A stretch of DNA of 64,000 nucleotides, from NCBI RefSeq assembly GCF_017426705.2, contig NZ_CP147251.1:741001-805000 (forward strand), read 5' to 3'. Below, in pieces: positions 37,061-46,634 of the stretch. The stretch comes from Enterococcus sp. DIV2402. Its GTDB lineage: Bacteria > Bacillota > Bacilli > Lactobacillales > Enterococcaceae. Position 1 is the stretch's first letter; each line of letters begins with the position of its first letter. A program made the translations under genes and the position numbers. The notes under the pieces are model-generated. The model worked only from the letters and a program-made list of their open reading frames with translations, made no database searches and was not told the origin of the DNA.

Positions 37061-39043
37061 ATGAAAAAAAGTAAAGTTTTGACAGCTCTTTTAGTTAGTA
37101 CGTTTGTACTTGGTGCATGCGGCAACGGAGGGGATAAAAAAGAGGGTAGTTCTGGGGGAGATAGTGAGTTAGTTAGAGAATACAATAATGTATTTGCGAC
37201 TGATTTGGAAACACTAGATTATACGTTTTCTTCACGTAAAACAAATAGTGATCACTATACGAACTTTGTTGAAGGCTTGTTAGAAAATGATCGCTATGGC
37301 AATTTGGTTCCTGCAATGGCTGAATCATGGGAAGTTAGCGAAGATGGCTTAACTTATACGTACCATATCCGTGAAGGTGTCCAATGGATGGATAGCGAAG
37401 GTAACGAATACGGTGCAGAAGTCACAGCACATGATTTTGTTACTGGTCTAAAACATGCGGTTGATAGTAATTCTGAAACATTGTACATCGTAGCCGATAG
37501 TATCAAAGGTTTAGCTGAGTATATTGACGGAAAAACGGATGATTTTTCTACAGTTGGTGTAAAAGCTGTGGATGACTATACTTTAGAATATACATTGAAT
37601 CAACCAGAATCTTACTGGAATTCCAAAACAACTTATGGCACATTATATCCAATTAACGAAGAATTCTTAACATCTAAAGGGGATGACTTTGGAAAACCTC
37701 AACCAGATGGAATTCTTTACAATGGACCATTTATCTTAGTAAATAACACAGCAAAATCTGTGATTGAATATGAAAAAAATGAAAGCTATTGGGATTTAGA
37801 TAATGTTCACATTGATTCAGTCAAATGGACATTTAATGATGGTAGTGATCCTGATGGTTTATTTAAAGCCTATCAAGATGGCACGTTGACAGCTGCTCGT
37901 GTTTATCCAAACTCAGCAGGTTATAAAGATGTTGTAGCAGAGTATCCCGATGCTATTACATGGTCAGATACAGGTGGTTCTACCTTTAATATGACGTTTA
38001 ACTTTAACCGTGGTACATTTGATGCAACGTCAAAAACAACGGATAAAGAAAAAGAAGACACACAAAAAGCGATTCGTAATCGCAATTTCCGTTTAGCTAT
38101 GCTTTTTGGATTTGATAAAACTGCATACAATGCTCAAAATGTTGGAGAAGAAGGCGCATCAAGAAGTTTACGTAATACTTTAGTGCCAACTGAATTTGTT
38201 TCAATTGATGGTAAACCTTATGGAGAAACTGTTGAAGAGAAACTAAAAGCACTTGATTCCGAAGCGTTTGGTGATATTGATTTAGCAGAAGGCCAAGATG
38301 CTTATTACAATGCTGAAAAAGCGAAAAAATATATGGACTTAGCAAAATCTGAATTAGAAGCAGATGGCGTAGAATTTCCAATTCACTTAGACTTCCCACA
38401 ATTAGAAACACGTGAAACAAACGTGAATATGGCGAAATCATTGAAACAAACAGTTGAAGCTGCTTTAGGCAAAGACAATGTTGTTATTGATATTCAATTG
38501 TTAAATCAAGATAAATATTTAGCGGCGACTTATCAAGCAACTACTGGTGAAGCTGGCGACTTTGATATTTCTAATGCCTCTGGTTGGGGACCTGACTATG
38601 TTGACCCATCTACTTACTTGAATATTTATAATTCTCGTACAGGAGAAAATATGAAAAATCTTGGTTTAGAAGGTTCAGAAGTAATTCAAGGTGAAGATCC
38701 ATCTAAAGATGCCAAAGAAAGTATTAACTTAAGTGAATACGATGCTTTATTAGATAAAGCGGCAGCAATTACTGATAATACGAATGAACGTTATACAGAT
38801 TATGCAGATGCGGAAGCTTGGTTATTAAATAATGTCCTACAAATTCCAATTTATGCAGATGAAGGTGTGCCTCGTATCACAAATGCTGTACCTTATACTA
38901 AACCAGATGGTTGGGCAGGAATTGCAGCCGATAAATTGAAATACATTGAACTTCAAGATAGCGCAGTGACTGTGGAACAATATGACAAAGCACGCGCTGA
39001 CTGGGAAGCAGAAAAAGAAAAATCAAAAGAAACAGCAGAATAG
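37061..39043 (+). CDS. Oligopeptide-binding lipoprotein, AmiA/OppA type (opp2)
   Basis: 660-residue SBP_bac_5 lipoprotein. The signal peptide ends LGAC with Cys20 as lipidation site. Family motifs: LVPAMAESWEVSEDGLTYTY, VTAHDFVTGLKHAVD, NFRLAMLFGFDKTAYN. Length and similarity fit streptococcal AmiA (about 660) rather than lactococcal OppA. ATG at 37061 follows GGAGGAG. A terminator-like hairpin directly after the gene should make this protein more abundant than the rest of the operon. In streptococci and enterococci such permeases also import signalling peptides; that role here is inference. Confidence 0.93.
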   Translation: MKKSKVLTALLVSTFVLGACGNGGDKKEGSSGGDSELVREYNNVFATDLETLDYTFSSRKTNSDHYTNFVEGLLENDRYGNLVPAMAESWEVSEDGLTYTYHIREGVQWMDSEGNEYGAEVTAHDFVTGLKHAVDSNSETLYIVADSIKGLAEYIDGKTDDFSTVGVKAVDDYTLEYTLNQPESYWNSKTTYGTLYPINEEFLTSKGDDFGKPQPDGILYNGPFILVNNTAKSVIEYEKNESYWDLDNVHIDSVKWTFNDGSDPDGLFKAYQDGTLTAARVYPNSAGYKDVVAEYPDAITWSDTGGSTFNMTFNFNRGTFDATSKTTDKEKEDTQKAIRNRNFRLAMLFGFDKTAYNAQNVGEEGASRSLRNTLVPTEFVSIDGKPYGETVEEKLKALDSEAFGDIDLAEGQDAYYNAEKAKKYMDLAKSELEADGVEFPIHLDFPQLETRETNVNMAKSLKQTVEAALGKDNVVIDIQLLNQDKYLAATYQATTGEAGDFDISNASGWGPDYVDPSTYLNIYNSRTGENMKNLGLEGSEVIQGEDPSKDAKESINLSEYDALLDKAAAITDNTNERYTDYADAEAWLLNNVLQIPIYADEGVPRITNAVPYTKPDGWAGIAADKLKYIELQDSAVTVEQYDKARADWEAEKEKSKETAE

Positions 39044-39055
39044 TTTAGAACAAGT

Positions 39056-39079
39056 AAAAAAGGCTTTTTAGCCTTTTTT
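39056..39079 (+). terminator. Intra-operon attenuating terminator after oppA2
   Basis: 10-bp perfect stem AAAAAAGGCT/AGCCTTTTTT with a TTTT loop, followed by TTGC. Position between the binding-protein gene and the permease genes is typical of read-through terminators that set stoichiometry. Confidence 0.8.
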
Positions 39080-39110
39080 GCTTACATATTTAGAAAGTAG
39101 GGGAAGTAAT

Positions 39111-40598
39111 TTGAAGCGATACCTTTTATTTAGGATATTACGATCAATCCTCAGTATTTTCCTAGTCACAACACTAACGTATACAATTATCTATTCGTTA
39201 GTTCCTCGTAGAGCTGTCTTTCAAGATGATGTTCAATACGGGAAATTAAAAGGAAAACCTGATGAATTAGCAGAATATGAAAATACAGCGTTCAGTAAGA
39301 TGGGATATATTGAATATTACAATTCAAAAAAATTAGTTGATACTGTGAAAAAAGAACATCCAGAAGTTTCTGGAGAACCAACAGCAGAAAATCAACAAAT
39401 TTTAGAAGAATGGACAAAAGAAAATGGGTGGGATTTAAAACAATTCCCGCTTAATAAAACGTACTATGCTACGAAAGATGTTCCTTTACCAAAACGTGTG
39501 TATCGTTTTTATGCCAATATGCTACAAATTGATCATCCATGGAAGGTGCAAGATCCAGATAATCCGGATATGAAACGCTCCCTACGTATTACGAACGATG
39601 AATTGGCAGGCTGGGCTTTAGTTGGTTCAGGTACGCAATATAAATATCAAATCTATTTTGATAAACAATTTCCGTATATTCATCAAAATATCGTGCACTT
39701 AGACTTAGGGATTTCTTACCCTACCTTTGCTGGTCGTAATGTAACAGAAGTGATTGGCGGTGGACAAGGAAAATCAGACAGCCAAGAAGTGACCTTTGCA
39801 AATGGTAAGACTTCTCGTTCTTCTGTTGATGTTTATTCAAGACAATATCAAATGACGAGCCAATTGTCAGAAAGAGACAAACAATTGTATGGTGATAATT
39901 ATGCACATACAGATAAAAATTACCGAGATCCATCAATGATTGGAATTTCATTCAGAATGGGTGTTATTGCGGTATTGCTTGCTTATGGAATTGGAATTCC
40001 TTTGGCAATGTTTATGGCTCGTTTTAAAGGGAAATTACCAGATAAAATGGGAATTGGATTGGTCACTGTGTTAATTTCAGTACCAAGCTTAGCCTTTATC
40101 TACTTCTTCCGCTTTATCGGTAGTCGTTTATTTAATCTCCCAGATTCATTCCCGACATTTGGTGCCGGAGATATTCGTTCTTATATATTACCAACAGTTA
40201 TTTTAGGGTTATTATCGATTTCAAATATTATTATTTGGATTCGTCGTTATATGATTGATCAACAATCCGCAGATTATGTAAAATTTGCCAAAGCAAAAGG
40301 ATTGAATTCACGCGAAATTGCGCGCAAACATATCTTTAAAAATGCTGCAATTCCAATTGTTAACCAAATTCCAATGAGTATTATTGGTGCTATTACTGGA
40401 GCAACAATGACTGAAACAATTTTTGCTGCACCTGGTATGGGTAAAATGTTACCCGATGCCATTCAAGCGCATAATAATCCAGTTGTAATGGCGATTGTTT
40501 TTGTCTTTACCACTGTCGCAGTTACCTCTGTATTGATTGGTGATTTAGCAATGGCGATGGTTGACCCAAGAATTAATTTAGCAGAAGGAGGGAAATAA
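39111..40598 (+). CDS. Oligopeptide permease membrane protein, AmiC/OppB type (opp2)
   Basis: About 495 residues from a TTG start (39111) preceded by AGGGGAAG; no ATG is well placed. After the first membrane helix (residues about 5-28) there is an unusually long, mostly polar, probably extracellular insert of about 250 residues before the five C-terminal helices (from about [18 protein letters not shown]). Streptococcal AmiC has the same size and layout. The coupling loop with [20 protein letters not shown] is intact. Confidence 0.92.
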   Translation: MKRYLLFRILRSILSIFLVTTLTYTIIYSLVPRRAVFQDDVQYGKLKGKPDELAEYENTAFSKMGYIEYYNSKKLVDTVKKEHPEVSGEPTAENQQILEEWTKENGWDLKQFPLNKTYYATKDVPLPKRVYRFYANMLQIDHPWKVQDPDNPDMKRSLRITNDELAGWALVGSGTQYKYQIYFDKQFPYIHQNIVHLDLGISYPTFAGRNVTEVIGGGQGKSDSQEVTFANGKTSRSSVDVYSRQYQMTSQLSERDKQLYGDNYAHTDKNYRDPSMIGISFRMGVIAVLLAYGIGIPLAMFMARFKGKLPDKMGIGLVTVLISVPSLAFIYFFRFIGSRLFNLPDSFPTFGAGDIRSYILPTVILGLLSISNIIIWIRRYMIDQQSADYVKFAKAKGLNSREIARKHIFKNAAIPIVNQIPMSIIGAITGATMTETIFAAPGMGKMLPDAIQAHNNPVVMAIVFVFTTVAVTSVLIGDLAMAMVDPRINLAEGGK

Positions 40599-40600
40599 CC

Positions 40601-41536
40601 GTGGAAACTTCAGAAAAGAAAATCAATGACGGCTTTACTTTTGTTTCAACTGATTCCCTGACTTCGGAAAAGATTGATACACCAACATATTCTTATTGGC
40701 GTTCAGTAGGAAGAAAGTTTTTTTCTAGTAAGGTAGCTATTGCAATGCTCATTTTAATGGTGGCTATTTTATTAATGGCATTTATTCAACCTATGTTTAG
40801 TGGGTATGACTTTATGAACGTAGATGATATTAATGACTTTTCAAAACGATACAATCCACCAAGCATGCAAGAATGGTTTGGTACAGATAAAAACGGAATG
40901 TCTTTATTTGATGCTGTCTGGGCAGGGGCTAAAACATCGATTTCAATCAGTGTGTTAGCAACCTTAATTACCACAGTGATTGGTGTGGTTGTTGGCGCAA
41001 TTTGGGGCACGTCTAAAAAAATCGACCGGGTTATGTTAGAAGTGTACAACGTTATTACTAACGTACCGCAATTATTAATTATCATGGTACTATCGTATAC
41101 GTTTGGTAGTGGTTTTTGGAACTTGATTTTTGCGATGTGTGTTACAGGATGGCTTAACACAGCTTATTTCATTCGTGTTCAAGTAATGATTATGCGTGAT
41201 CGAGAATATAACTTAGCGTCCAAAACATTAGGTACACCATCTATGCGAATGATTGTCCGTAATATCTTACCGTATTTAACATCGATTATTGTGACGAATG
41301 TCTCACAGTCATTGCCAGCGTTTATTTCTTATGAAACGTTCTTATCCTTCTTAGGTGTTGGTTTAAGTGCTGACGTTCCATCATTAGGTAAATTAATTTC
41401 AGAATACACAAATAACATGAGCAACTACCCGTATCTATTTTGGATTCCAGTTACTGTTTTGGCCTTAGTTTCTGTTTCTCTTTACATTGTTGGACAGACA
41501 TTGGCGGATGCTGCTGATCCAAGAACACATATGTAA
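40601..41536 (+). CDS. Oligopeptide permease membrane protein, AmiD/OppC type (opp2)
   Basis: 311-residue permease partner. GTG start with GGAGGG upstream, two bases after the previous stop. First helix at about residues 45-65, then the landmark [20 protein letters not shown], the coupling loop [16 protein letters not shown], and a C terminus typical of OppC/AmiD. Confidence 0.93.
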   Translation: METSEKKINDGFTFVSTDSLTSEKIDTPTYSYWRSVGRKFFSSKVAIAMLILMVAILLMAFIQPMFSGYDFMNVDDINDFSKRYNPPSMQEWFGTDKNGMSLFDAVWAGAKTSISISVLATLITTVIGVVVGAIWGTSKKIDRVMLEVYNVITNVPQLLIIMVLSYTFGSGFWNLIFAMCVTGWLNTAYFIRVQVMIMRDREYNLASKTLGTPSMRMIVRNILPYLTSIIVTNVSQSLPAFISYETFLSFLGVGLSADVPSLGKLISEYTNNMSNYPYLFWIPVTVLALVSVSLYIVGQTLADAADPRTHM

Positions 41537-41547
41537 GGAGGCACACT

Positions 41548-42627
41548 ATGGAGAAAAAAACAATTTTAAAAGCTGAAAATATTTCTGTAAGCTTTAGAGT
41601 GCGTAATCGCGAGCTACGTGCAATTCGAAATGTTTCGCTTGAATTGAAAGAGCAAGAGACACTAGCCATTGTTGGTGAATCTGGCTCTGGAAAATCTGTG
41701 CTTACCAAAACATTTACAGGTATGCTAGAAACAAACGGTTCAATTACAAGTGGAACAATCGAATATCAAGGTAAAAATTTAGCAGCTTTGAAAAAAGATG
41801 AAGAATGGGATGGCATTCGAGGAAAAGAAATTGCGACTATTTTCCAGGACCCAATGACTTCGTTAAATCCAATTAAAACAATTGGCTCACAAATTACGGA
41901 AGTTATTATCAAACATCAAGGGAAATCAGCTAAGGAAGCCAAAAGAATGGCCATTGATTTAATGGACCGTACAGGGATTCCCAATGCTGAAAAACGATAT
42001 GATGAATATCCTTTTCAATACTCTGGAGGGATGCGTCAACGAATTGTTATAGCGATTGCGTTAGCTTGTCGTCCTAAGATTTTGATTTGTGATGAACCAA
42101 CGACAGCTTTAGACGTAACTATTCAAGCTCAAATTTTGGAGTTAATTCGTGAATTACAAGAAGAATATAAATTTACAACAATTTTTATCACACATGATTT
42201 AGGTGTGGTAGCAGCAATTGCTGATAAAGTTGCTGTTATGTATGCCGGACAAATTATTGAAACAGGAACCGTAGAAGAAATTTTCTATGATCCTCGTCAT
42301 CCATATACATGGAGCTTGTTATCGTCATTACCACAATTAGGTCAAAAAGGGGACGAACTTTATTCTGTTCCAGGAACACCACCTTCTTTATATAAAGAAA
42401 TTAAAGGAGACGCCTTTGCGCCACGTAGTGCTTATGCAATGCAAGTTGACTTTGATAATGAACCACCTATGTTTCAAGTAACAGAAACGCATTTTGCTAA
42501 AACATGGTTGCTTGATCCTCGTGCGCCGAAAGCTGAAAAACCAGAGCTGATACAAGGGCTGCATGAAAAATTAGTCGCATTAACAGAAATAACTGAATTA
42601 AATGATGGAGGGGAAGTTCGTGTCTAA
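41548..42627 (+). CDS. Oligopeptide ABC transporter ATPase, AmiE/OppD type (opp2)
   Basis: 359-residue ATPase: Walker [11 protein letters not shown]-loop [10 protein letters not shown], signature [12 protein letters not shown], Walker [14 protein letters not shown]-loop THD. The C-terminal oligopeptide extension is present ([18 protein letters not shown]) but lacks the cysteine cluster seen in OppD of opp1, as in streptococcal AmiE. AAGGAGG before the ATG. Confidence 0.93.
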   Translation: MEKKTILKAENISVSFRVRNRELRAIRNVSLELKEQETLAIVGESGSGKSVLTKTFTGMLETNGSITSGTIEYQGKNLAALKKDEEWDGIRGKEIATIFQDPMTSLNPIKTIGSQITEVIIKHQGKSAKEAKRMAIDLMDRTGIPNAEKRYDEYPFQYSGGMRQRIVIAIALACRPKILICDEPTTALDVTIQAQILELIRELQEEYKFTTIFITHDLGVVAAIADKVAVMYAGQIIETGTVEEIFYDPRHPYTWSLLSSLPQLGQKGDELYSVPGTPPSLYKEIKGDAFAPRSAYAMQVDFDNEPPMFQVTETHFAKTWLLDPRAPKAEKPELIQGLHEKLVALTEITELNDGGEVRV

Positions 42628-43558
42628 AGAAAAAGAAGTCATTTTATCGGTTAAAGATTTAGAGATTACTTTTGGTGAAGGTAAGAAAAAATTTGTTGCC
42701 GTACAAGATGCCAATTTTGATATTTACAAAGGAGAAACTTTCTCTTTAGTTGGCGAATCCGGCTCTGGAAAGACAACCATTGGCCGTGCGATTGTTGGAT
42801 TAAATGAAACCAGCAATGGCGATATTCTGTTTGAAGGAAAACGGATTAATGGAAAATTAACCAAAAAAGAACAAGAAGATAAAATTCGTAAAATTCAAAT
42901 GATTTTTCAAGACCCATCGGCTTCTTTAAATGAGCGTGCGACTGTCGAATATATTATTTCTGAAGGATTGTATAATTTTAACCTGTTTAAAAATGAAGAA
43001 GAACGTATAGCAAAAGTTGAAAAGTTAATCGAACAAGTTGGTTTATTACCGGAGCATATGTATCGTTATCCACATGAATTTTCTGGCGGACAAAGACAAC
43101 GTATTGGTATTGCTCGGGCATTAATTATGGAACCATCACTAGTTGTAGCGGATGAGCCTATTTCAGCATTAGATGTGTCTATTCGTGCACAAGTATTAAA
43201 TCTATTGAAAAAGTCACAAATAGAAGACGATGTTACCTATTTCTTTGTAGCCCATGATCTATCTGTGGTGCGTTTTATTTCTGACCGTATTGCGGTTATT
43301 CGTGCAGGAAGAATTTTAGAATTAGCAGAAACAGAAGAGCTTTTTATGAATCCATTACATCCATATACAAAAGCATTGTTATCGGCTGTCCCAATTCCAG
43401 ATCCAATTTTAGCACGTAAGAAAAAATTAGTTGTTTATAATCCCAATATGCACGATTATTCAAAAGATAAGCCAAGTTTTGAAGAAGTAAAACCAGGTCA
43501 TTATGTCTATGGAAATGCACTAGAATTAGCAGGTTATCGCGCAGCTGTTAAAAATTAG
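42620..43558 (+). CDS. Oligopeptide ABC transporter ATPase, AmiF/OppF type (opp2)
   Basis: 312-residue ATPase: Walker [10 protein letters not shown], signature [14 protein letters not shown], Walker [16 protein letters not shown] 42620 is chosen as start because GGAGGGG lies 6 bases before it; an in-frame ATG at 42602 precedes the ribosome site. It overlaps oppD2 by 8 bases. The TnpB-like gene starts 20 bases after its stop and so shares the transcript. Confidence 0.93.
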   Translation: MSKEKEVILSVKDLEITFGEGKKKFVAVQDANFDIYKGETFSLVGESGSGKTTIGRAIVGLNETSNGDILFEGKRINGKLTKKEQEDKIRKIQMIFQDPSASLNERATVEYIISEGLYNFNLFKNEEERIAKVEKLIEQVGLLPEHMYRYPHEFSGGQRQRIGIARALIMEPSLVVADEPISALDVSIRAQVLNLLKKSQIEDDVTYFFVAHDLSVVRFISDRIAVIRAGRILELAETEELFMNPLHPYTKALLSAVPIPDPILARKKKLVVYNPNMHDYSKDKPSFEEVKPGHYVYGNALELAGYRAAVKN

Positions 43559-43578
43559 GGTAAAAGTGGTGAAAAAAG

Positions 43579-44499
43579 ATGGGGGTCTTAAAGGCATATC
43601 GCTTTAGAATTTATCCCGATGCAGAACAAAAACAGTTTTTTATTCAAACATTTGGTTGTGTTCGTTTTACCTATAACCATCTTTTGATGCATCGCAAGCA
43701 AAACAGTGAAAGTAAATTAACGCCAGCGCTATTAAAAAAAGATTATCCGTTTTTAAAAGATACAGATAGTTTGGCTTTGTCGAATGCTCAACGTAATTTA
43801 GAGAAAGCATTTCGTCGTTATTACAGTGGTCAAAGTGGTTTTCCAAATTTAAAAAATAAATCGAATATGTGGCAATCATATACAACAAACAATCAAAAAC
43901 ATACGATTTATTTTGAAGATGATAAGTTGAAATTACCAAAACTAAAATCACTTGTCGATGTGAATTTGCATCGTAAAATAAAAGGCGAAATTAAATCAGC
44001 AACAATTTCTGCTAGAAATACAGAAGAGTTCTATGTTTCAATTTTATGTATCGAAGAAGTTGAAAAATTAGAAAAAACACATCGTAAAATTGAGATTTCA
44101 TATTGTCCTAAACATCTGGTTCATTTTTCAGAAGAAATTTGTCCGATTCACTTTAATCAAGAAAAATTATTGGGACAAATTAATCACGCGAAACGGAAAT
44201 TACGATTACGTGCAAAAATTGCGAAGAAACGGAAAGTTTTATTAGCAAATGCTAAAAATTATCAAAAACAAAAAGAAAAAATGAATCGACTTCTGGTTCG
44301 ACGCAAATATAAAAAGGAAGATTTTATTAATCAACTCTCTTATTTTCTAGTCGAGAATTTTGATTACATTTTCGTGCAAGAGAATAATTCAGAGGATAAG
44401 TATCTGAAACAGGAATTTACGTCAAATGATTGGCAACAGTTTTTAAGTAAGTTGCGTTATAAATCAGAGTGGTATGGAAAACAAGTAATTATTAGCTAA
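43579..44499 (+). CDS. tldR: TnpB-like nuclease-dead protein (TldR), probable RNA-guided repressor
   Basis: 306 residues. The N terminus KAYRFRIYPDAEQKQFFIQT with FGCVRFTYNHLL is a classic TnpB/OrfB (IS200/IS605) start, and the wedge/REC-like part (to about 170) and basic helices (200-245) are intact. RuvC-I reads IEISYCPKHLVHF (171-183), with Ser174 where TnpB has the catalytic Asp. RuvC-II reads IFVQENN (264-270), with Gln267 in place of Glu. The protein ends after YKSEWYGKQVIIS, so the zinc ribbon and RuvC-III Asp are gone. The frame itself is open and intact. Nuclease-dead, C-terminally truncated TnpB homologues beside oppF are what was described in enterococci as TldR. No tnpA is nearby. 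Weak ribosome site (GGTG), suggesting low translation. Function as an RNA-guided transcription repressor is inferred from the family. Confidence 0.9.
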   Translation: MGVLKAYRFRIYPDAEQKQFFIQTFGCVRFTYNHLLMHRKQNSESKLTPALLKKDYPFLKDTDSLALSNAQRNLEKAFRRYYSGQSGFPNLKNKSNMWQSYTTNNQKHTIYFEDDKLKLPKLKSLVDVNLHRKIKGEIKSATISARNTEEFYVSILCIEEVEKLEKTHRKIEISYCPKHLVHFSEEICPIHFNQEKLLGQINHAKRKLRLRAKIAKKRKVLLANAKNYQKQKEKMNRLLVRRKYKKEDFINQLSYFLVENFDYIFVQENNSEDKYLKQEFTSNDWQQFLSKLRYKSEWYGKQVIIS

Positions 44500-44612
44500 A
44501 CCAAAAAGTAAGGTAAGAACTGGAAGGGGCGCCAGGGATAGCCTAGGTTATAGAAAAAATTGAACGATTTTTGTTTCTAGGAATTTCTGCCCACTAATTA
44601 TGAAAAATCATA
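44500..44612 (+). ncRNA. Omega-RNA-like guide RNA downstream of tldR
   Basis: Region directly after the tldR stop, where TnpB-family guide RNAs are encoded; the 5' end may lie inside tldR. Visible structure: GGGC (44527-44530) can pair with GCCC (44589-44592), enclosing an imperfect hairpin closed by CCTAG (44542-44546) and CTAGG (44577-44581) with an AAAAAT/ATTTTT inner stem. Then comes AATTTCTGCCCACTAA, then the small hairpin TTATGA-AAAA-TCATAA (44598-44613), then a terminator. The guide should be the last bases before or at the small hairpin; a guide beginning TAATTATG (44595) is one possibility. Scaffold boundaries are inferred, not observed. Confidence 0.7.
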
Positions 44613-44649
44613 AAAAAGAAGCGTCGAGCATTTCTCGTACGCTTCTTTT
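44613..44649. repeat. 37-bp terminator repeat, right copy
   Basis: Identical over 37 bases to 36621-36657. Here it terminates the opp2-tldR-guide RNA transcript and, because it is symmetrical, also bioY, which converges from the right. Confidence 0.9.
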
Positions 44650-44651
44650 GT

Positions 44652-45194
44652 TTATCTCGTTACTAAAAATTTTTCAGGTAATCGTTGAATTAAAAAGACA
44701 CCCAGTGTTCCAGCGACTACAGCTTTAATAATTTCTGGAATTAAGAAAGTAATAAAGCCACCTGAAAGGGCAGCAGCCCATGTCATATCGGTAGCAAATT
44801 TTAGCCAAATACTTCCAAATAACAAGGTAATGATAAAACCAATTAAGTTAGCTGAAATAACCCAAAAATAGGTTGTAGGGACTTTTTTTAATAAGGTACC
44901 AAGGATAAGTCCTGTGAATACAAAACCGATTAAATAGCCACCTGTTGGCCCTAGAATAGAAGCAATACCGCTACCAAAGCCAGCATAGACAGGCAAACCG
45001 ATGAGACCGAGTAATAAATAAATGATAATTGCCCAAGTTCCCACTTTACGTCCTAAAATCGTAACGGTTAAACCGACGATAAATGTTTGCATACTAAATG
45101 GAACTACGCCAATAGGAATCACAATTTGTGAAAAAACAGCAATGATTCCAGCGAATATGGCTGCTGTAATTTGTTCTTTTAAAGATAATTTCAT
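44652..45194 (-). CDS. bioY: Biotin transporter substrate-binding subunit BioY
   Basis: 180-residue S-component of an ECF transporter, with six hydrophobic segments and the BioY signature around GLIGLPVYAGFGSGIASILGP and GGYLIGFVF. It binds biotin and uses the shared ECF module encoded elsewhere. ATG 45194 is chosen (AAAGTGAG upstream); a GTG four codons earlier is in frame. The promoter overlaps a BirA-type operator, so it should be repressed when biotin is sufficient. Confidence 0.93.
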   Translation of the reverse strand: MKLSLKEQITAAIFAGIIAVFSQIVIPIGVVPFSMQTFIVGLTVTILGRKVGTWAIIIYLLLGLIGLPVYAGFGSGIASILGPTGGYLIGFVFTGLILGTLLKKVPTTYFWVISANLIGFIITLLFGSIWLKFATDMTWAAALSGGFITFLIPEIIKAVVAGTLGVFLIQRLPEKFLVTR

Positions 45195-45248
45195 ACATAC
45201 ACTCACTTTCTGTAAACCTAAAATTTTATTTTTGTTAACGATGAATTG

Positions 45249-45289
45249 AGTATAGCATAACGTTAACCCTGTGTAAATAAATAGTTAAC
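45249..45289 (-). promoter_or_regulatory. bioY promoter with BirA-type operator
   Basis: Minus-strand promoter TTTACA (45272-45277), a 17-base spacer and TATACT (45249-45254). Two GTTAAC boxes (45262-45267 inside the spacer, 45284-45289 just upstream) are separated by 16 bases, matching the Firmicutes BirA consensus of TGTTAAC half-sites. A third GTTAAC at 45234-45239 lies just downstream of the start site. Confidence 0.75.
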
Positions 45290-45290
45290 A

Positions 45291-45317
45291 AAAAAAGACA
45301 GCTGCAAGAGCTGTCTT
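45291..45317 (-). terminator. Terminator after icd
   Basis: 9-bp stem AAGACAGCT/AGCTGTCTT (45295-45303 with 45309-45317), followed on the minus strand by a T-run. It abuts the bioY operator. Confidence 0.8.
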
Positions 45318-45322
45318 CATGT

Positions 45323-46591
45323 TTATAATTCTTTGATGATTGATACTAAAAATGACCCAAATTCTTGTGTTGACAATTCAACTGCATCATTCATGGCATG
45401 AGCAAAATCTGATGTCACTTTTTTCGTGCGAATCGCTTCTTCAATTGCTTTTGTAATCAAATCAGCTGCTTCTTGCCAACCAAGATATTCTAATAACATT
45501 CCCCCTGAAAGGAGTAAAGAACAAGGATTAGCTTTCCCTTGTCCAGCAATATCGGGTGCAGTTCCATGTGTTGCTTCAAAAATAGCATATCCTGTGTCGT
45601 AGTTGATGTTACCACCAGGAGCAATTCCAATCCCACCAACTTGAGCAGCTAAGGCGTCTGAAATATAATCGCCATTTAAGTTACAGGTTGCAATCACATC
45701 GTATTTTTCAGGATACAATAAAATTTGTTGTAAGAAGTTATCAGCAATGACATCATTCACGATGATTTTCCCTTGAGCTTTGGCTTCGTTTAATGCTGTA
45801 TCCGCAGCCTCAGCACCATCCGTTTGTTTGATTGTTTGATATTGATGCATTGTAAAGCACTCGTCTTTGTAGGTCGTTTCTGCTAATTCATAGCCCCACA
45901 ATTTGAAGCCACCTTCTGTGAACTTCATAATATTTCCTTTATGAACCAAGGTTACTGTTGGACGCTTTTGCGCAATTGCAAAATCAATTGCCGCACCAAT
46001 TAATCGTTTGCTACCTTCTTCAGAAACAGGTTTCACCCCAATGGCTGCAGTTTCTGGGAAGCGAATATTTTTTACCGCAAATTGTTCTTGTAATAGTTCA
46101 ATCAATTGTTTGGTTTCAGCTTCGCCTTTTGCAAATTCAATACCTGCATAAACATCTTCTGTATTTTCTCGAAAAATCACCATATCCGTTTTTTCAGGCT
46201 CTTTGACAGGAGAAGGTACACCTTCAAAATAACGAACGGGACGAACACAAGCAAATAAATCTAACGTTTGACGTAAAGTAACATTTAATGAGCGGATTCC
46301 ACCACCGACTGGAGTAGTTAAAGGCCCTTTTAAGGCAACTTTTGCTTGTTCAATGGCATCTAATGTGTGGTCAGGCAACCAACTGCCCGTTTCTTCAAAA
46401 GCTTTTTCACCAGCTAAAATTTCTTGCCAGAAAATTTTCTTATCATCGCCATAGGCTTTTTCAATTGCCGCATCAAATACAGGTTGTGAAGCTGCCCAAA
46501 TTTCAGCACCAACACCATCTCCCGCAATAAACGGGATGGTTGGTGTATTTGGAATGGTACGTTGACCATTTGTTACAGTGATATATGTCAT
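45323..46591 (-). CDS. icd: Isocitrate dehydrogenase (NADP-type)
   Basis: 422-residue enzyme converting isocitrate to 2-oxoglutarate and CO2. Motifs: [12 protein letters not shown] at the N terminus, the substrate loop [55 protein letters not shown] and [18 protein letters not shown]. Overall size and motifs fit the bacterial NADP enzyme of the Bacillus/streptococcal Icd type. GGAG lies 7 bases before the ATG. It lies 43 bases downstream of acnA and is cotranscribed with it. Confidence 0.95.
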   Translation of the reverse strand: MTYITVTNGQRTIPNTPTIPFIAGDGVGAEIWAASQPVFDAAIEKAYGDDKKIFWQEILAGEKAFEETGSWLPDHTLDAIEQAKVALKGPLTTPVGGGIRSLNVTLRQTLDLFACVRPVRYFEGVPSPVKEPEKTDMVIFRENTEDVYAGIEFAKGEAETKQLIELLQEQFAVKNIRFPETAAIGVKPVSEEGSKRLIGAAIDFAIAQKRPTVTLVHKGNIMKFTEGGFKLWGYELAETTYKDECFTMHQYQTIKQTDGAEAADTALNEAKAQGKIIVNDVIADNFLQQILLYPEKYDVIATCNLNGDYISDALAAQVGGIGIAPGGNINYDTGYAIFEATHGTAPDIAGQGKANPCSLLLSGGMLLEYLGWQEAADLITKAIEEAIRTKKVTSDFAHAMNDAVELSTQEFGSFLVSIIKEL

Positions 46592-46634
46592 AAAATTTCT
46601 CCTAGCTTATAGTAATTTATCGTTTGAGACAGTG

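Noticed and set aside
43579..44499. Reading the TnpB-like gene as a degraded IS605 insertion sequence
   Set aside because: The frame is fully open, cotranscribed with oppF and followed by a structured RNA and terminator; there is no tnpA and no second copy in the window. The losses are specific to catalysis, which fits exaptation better than decay.
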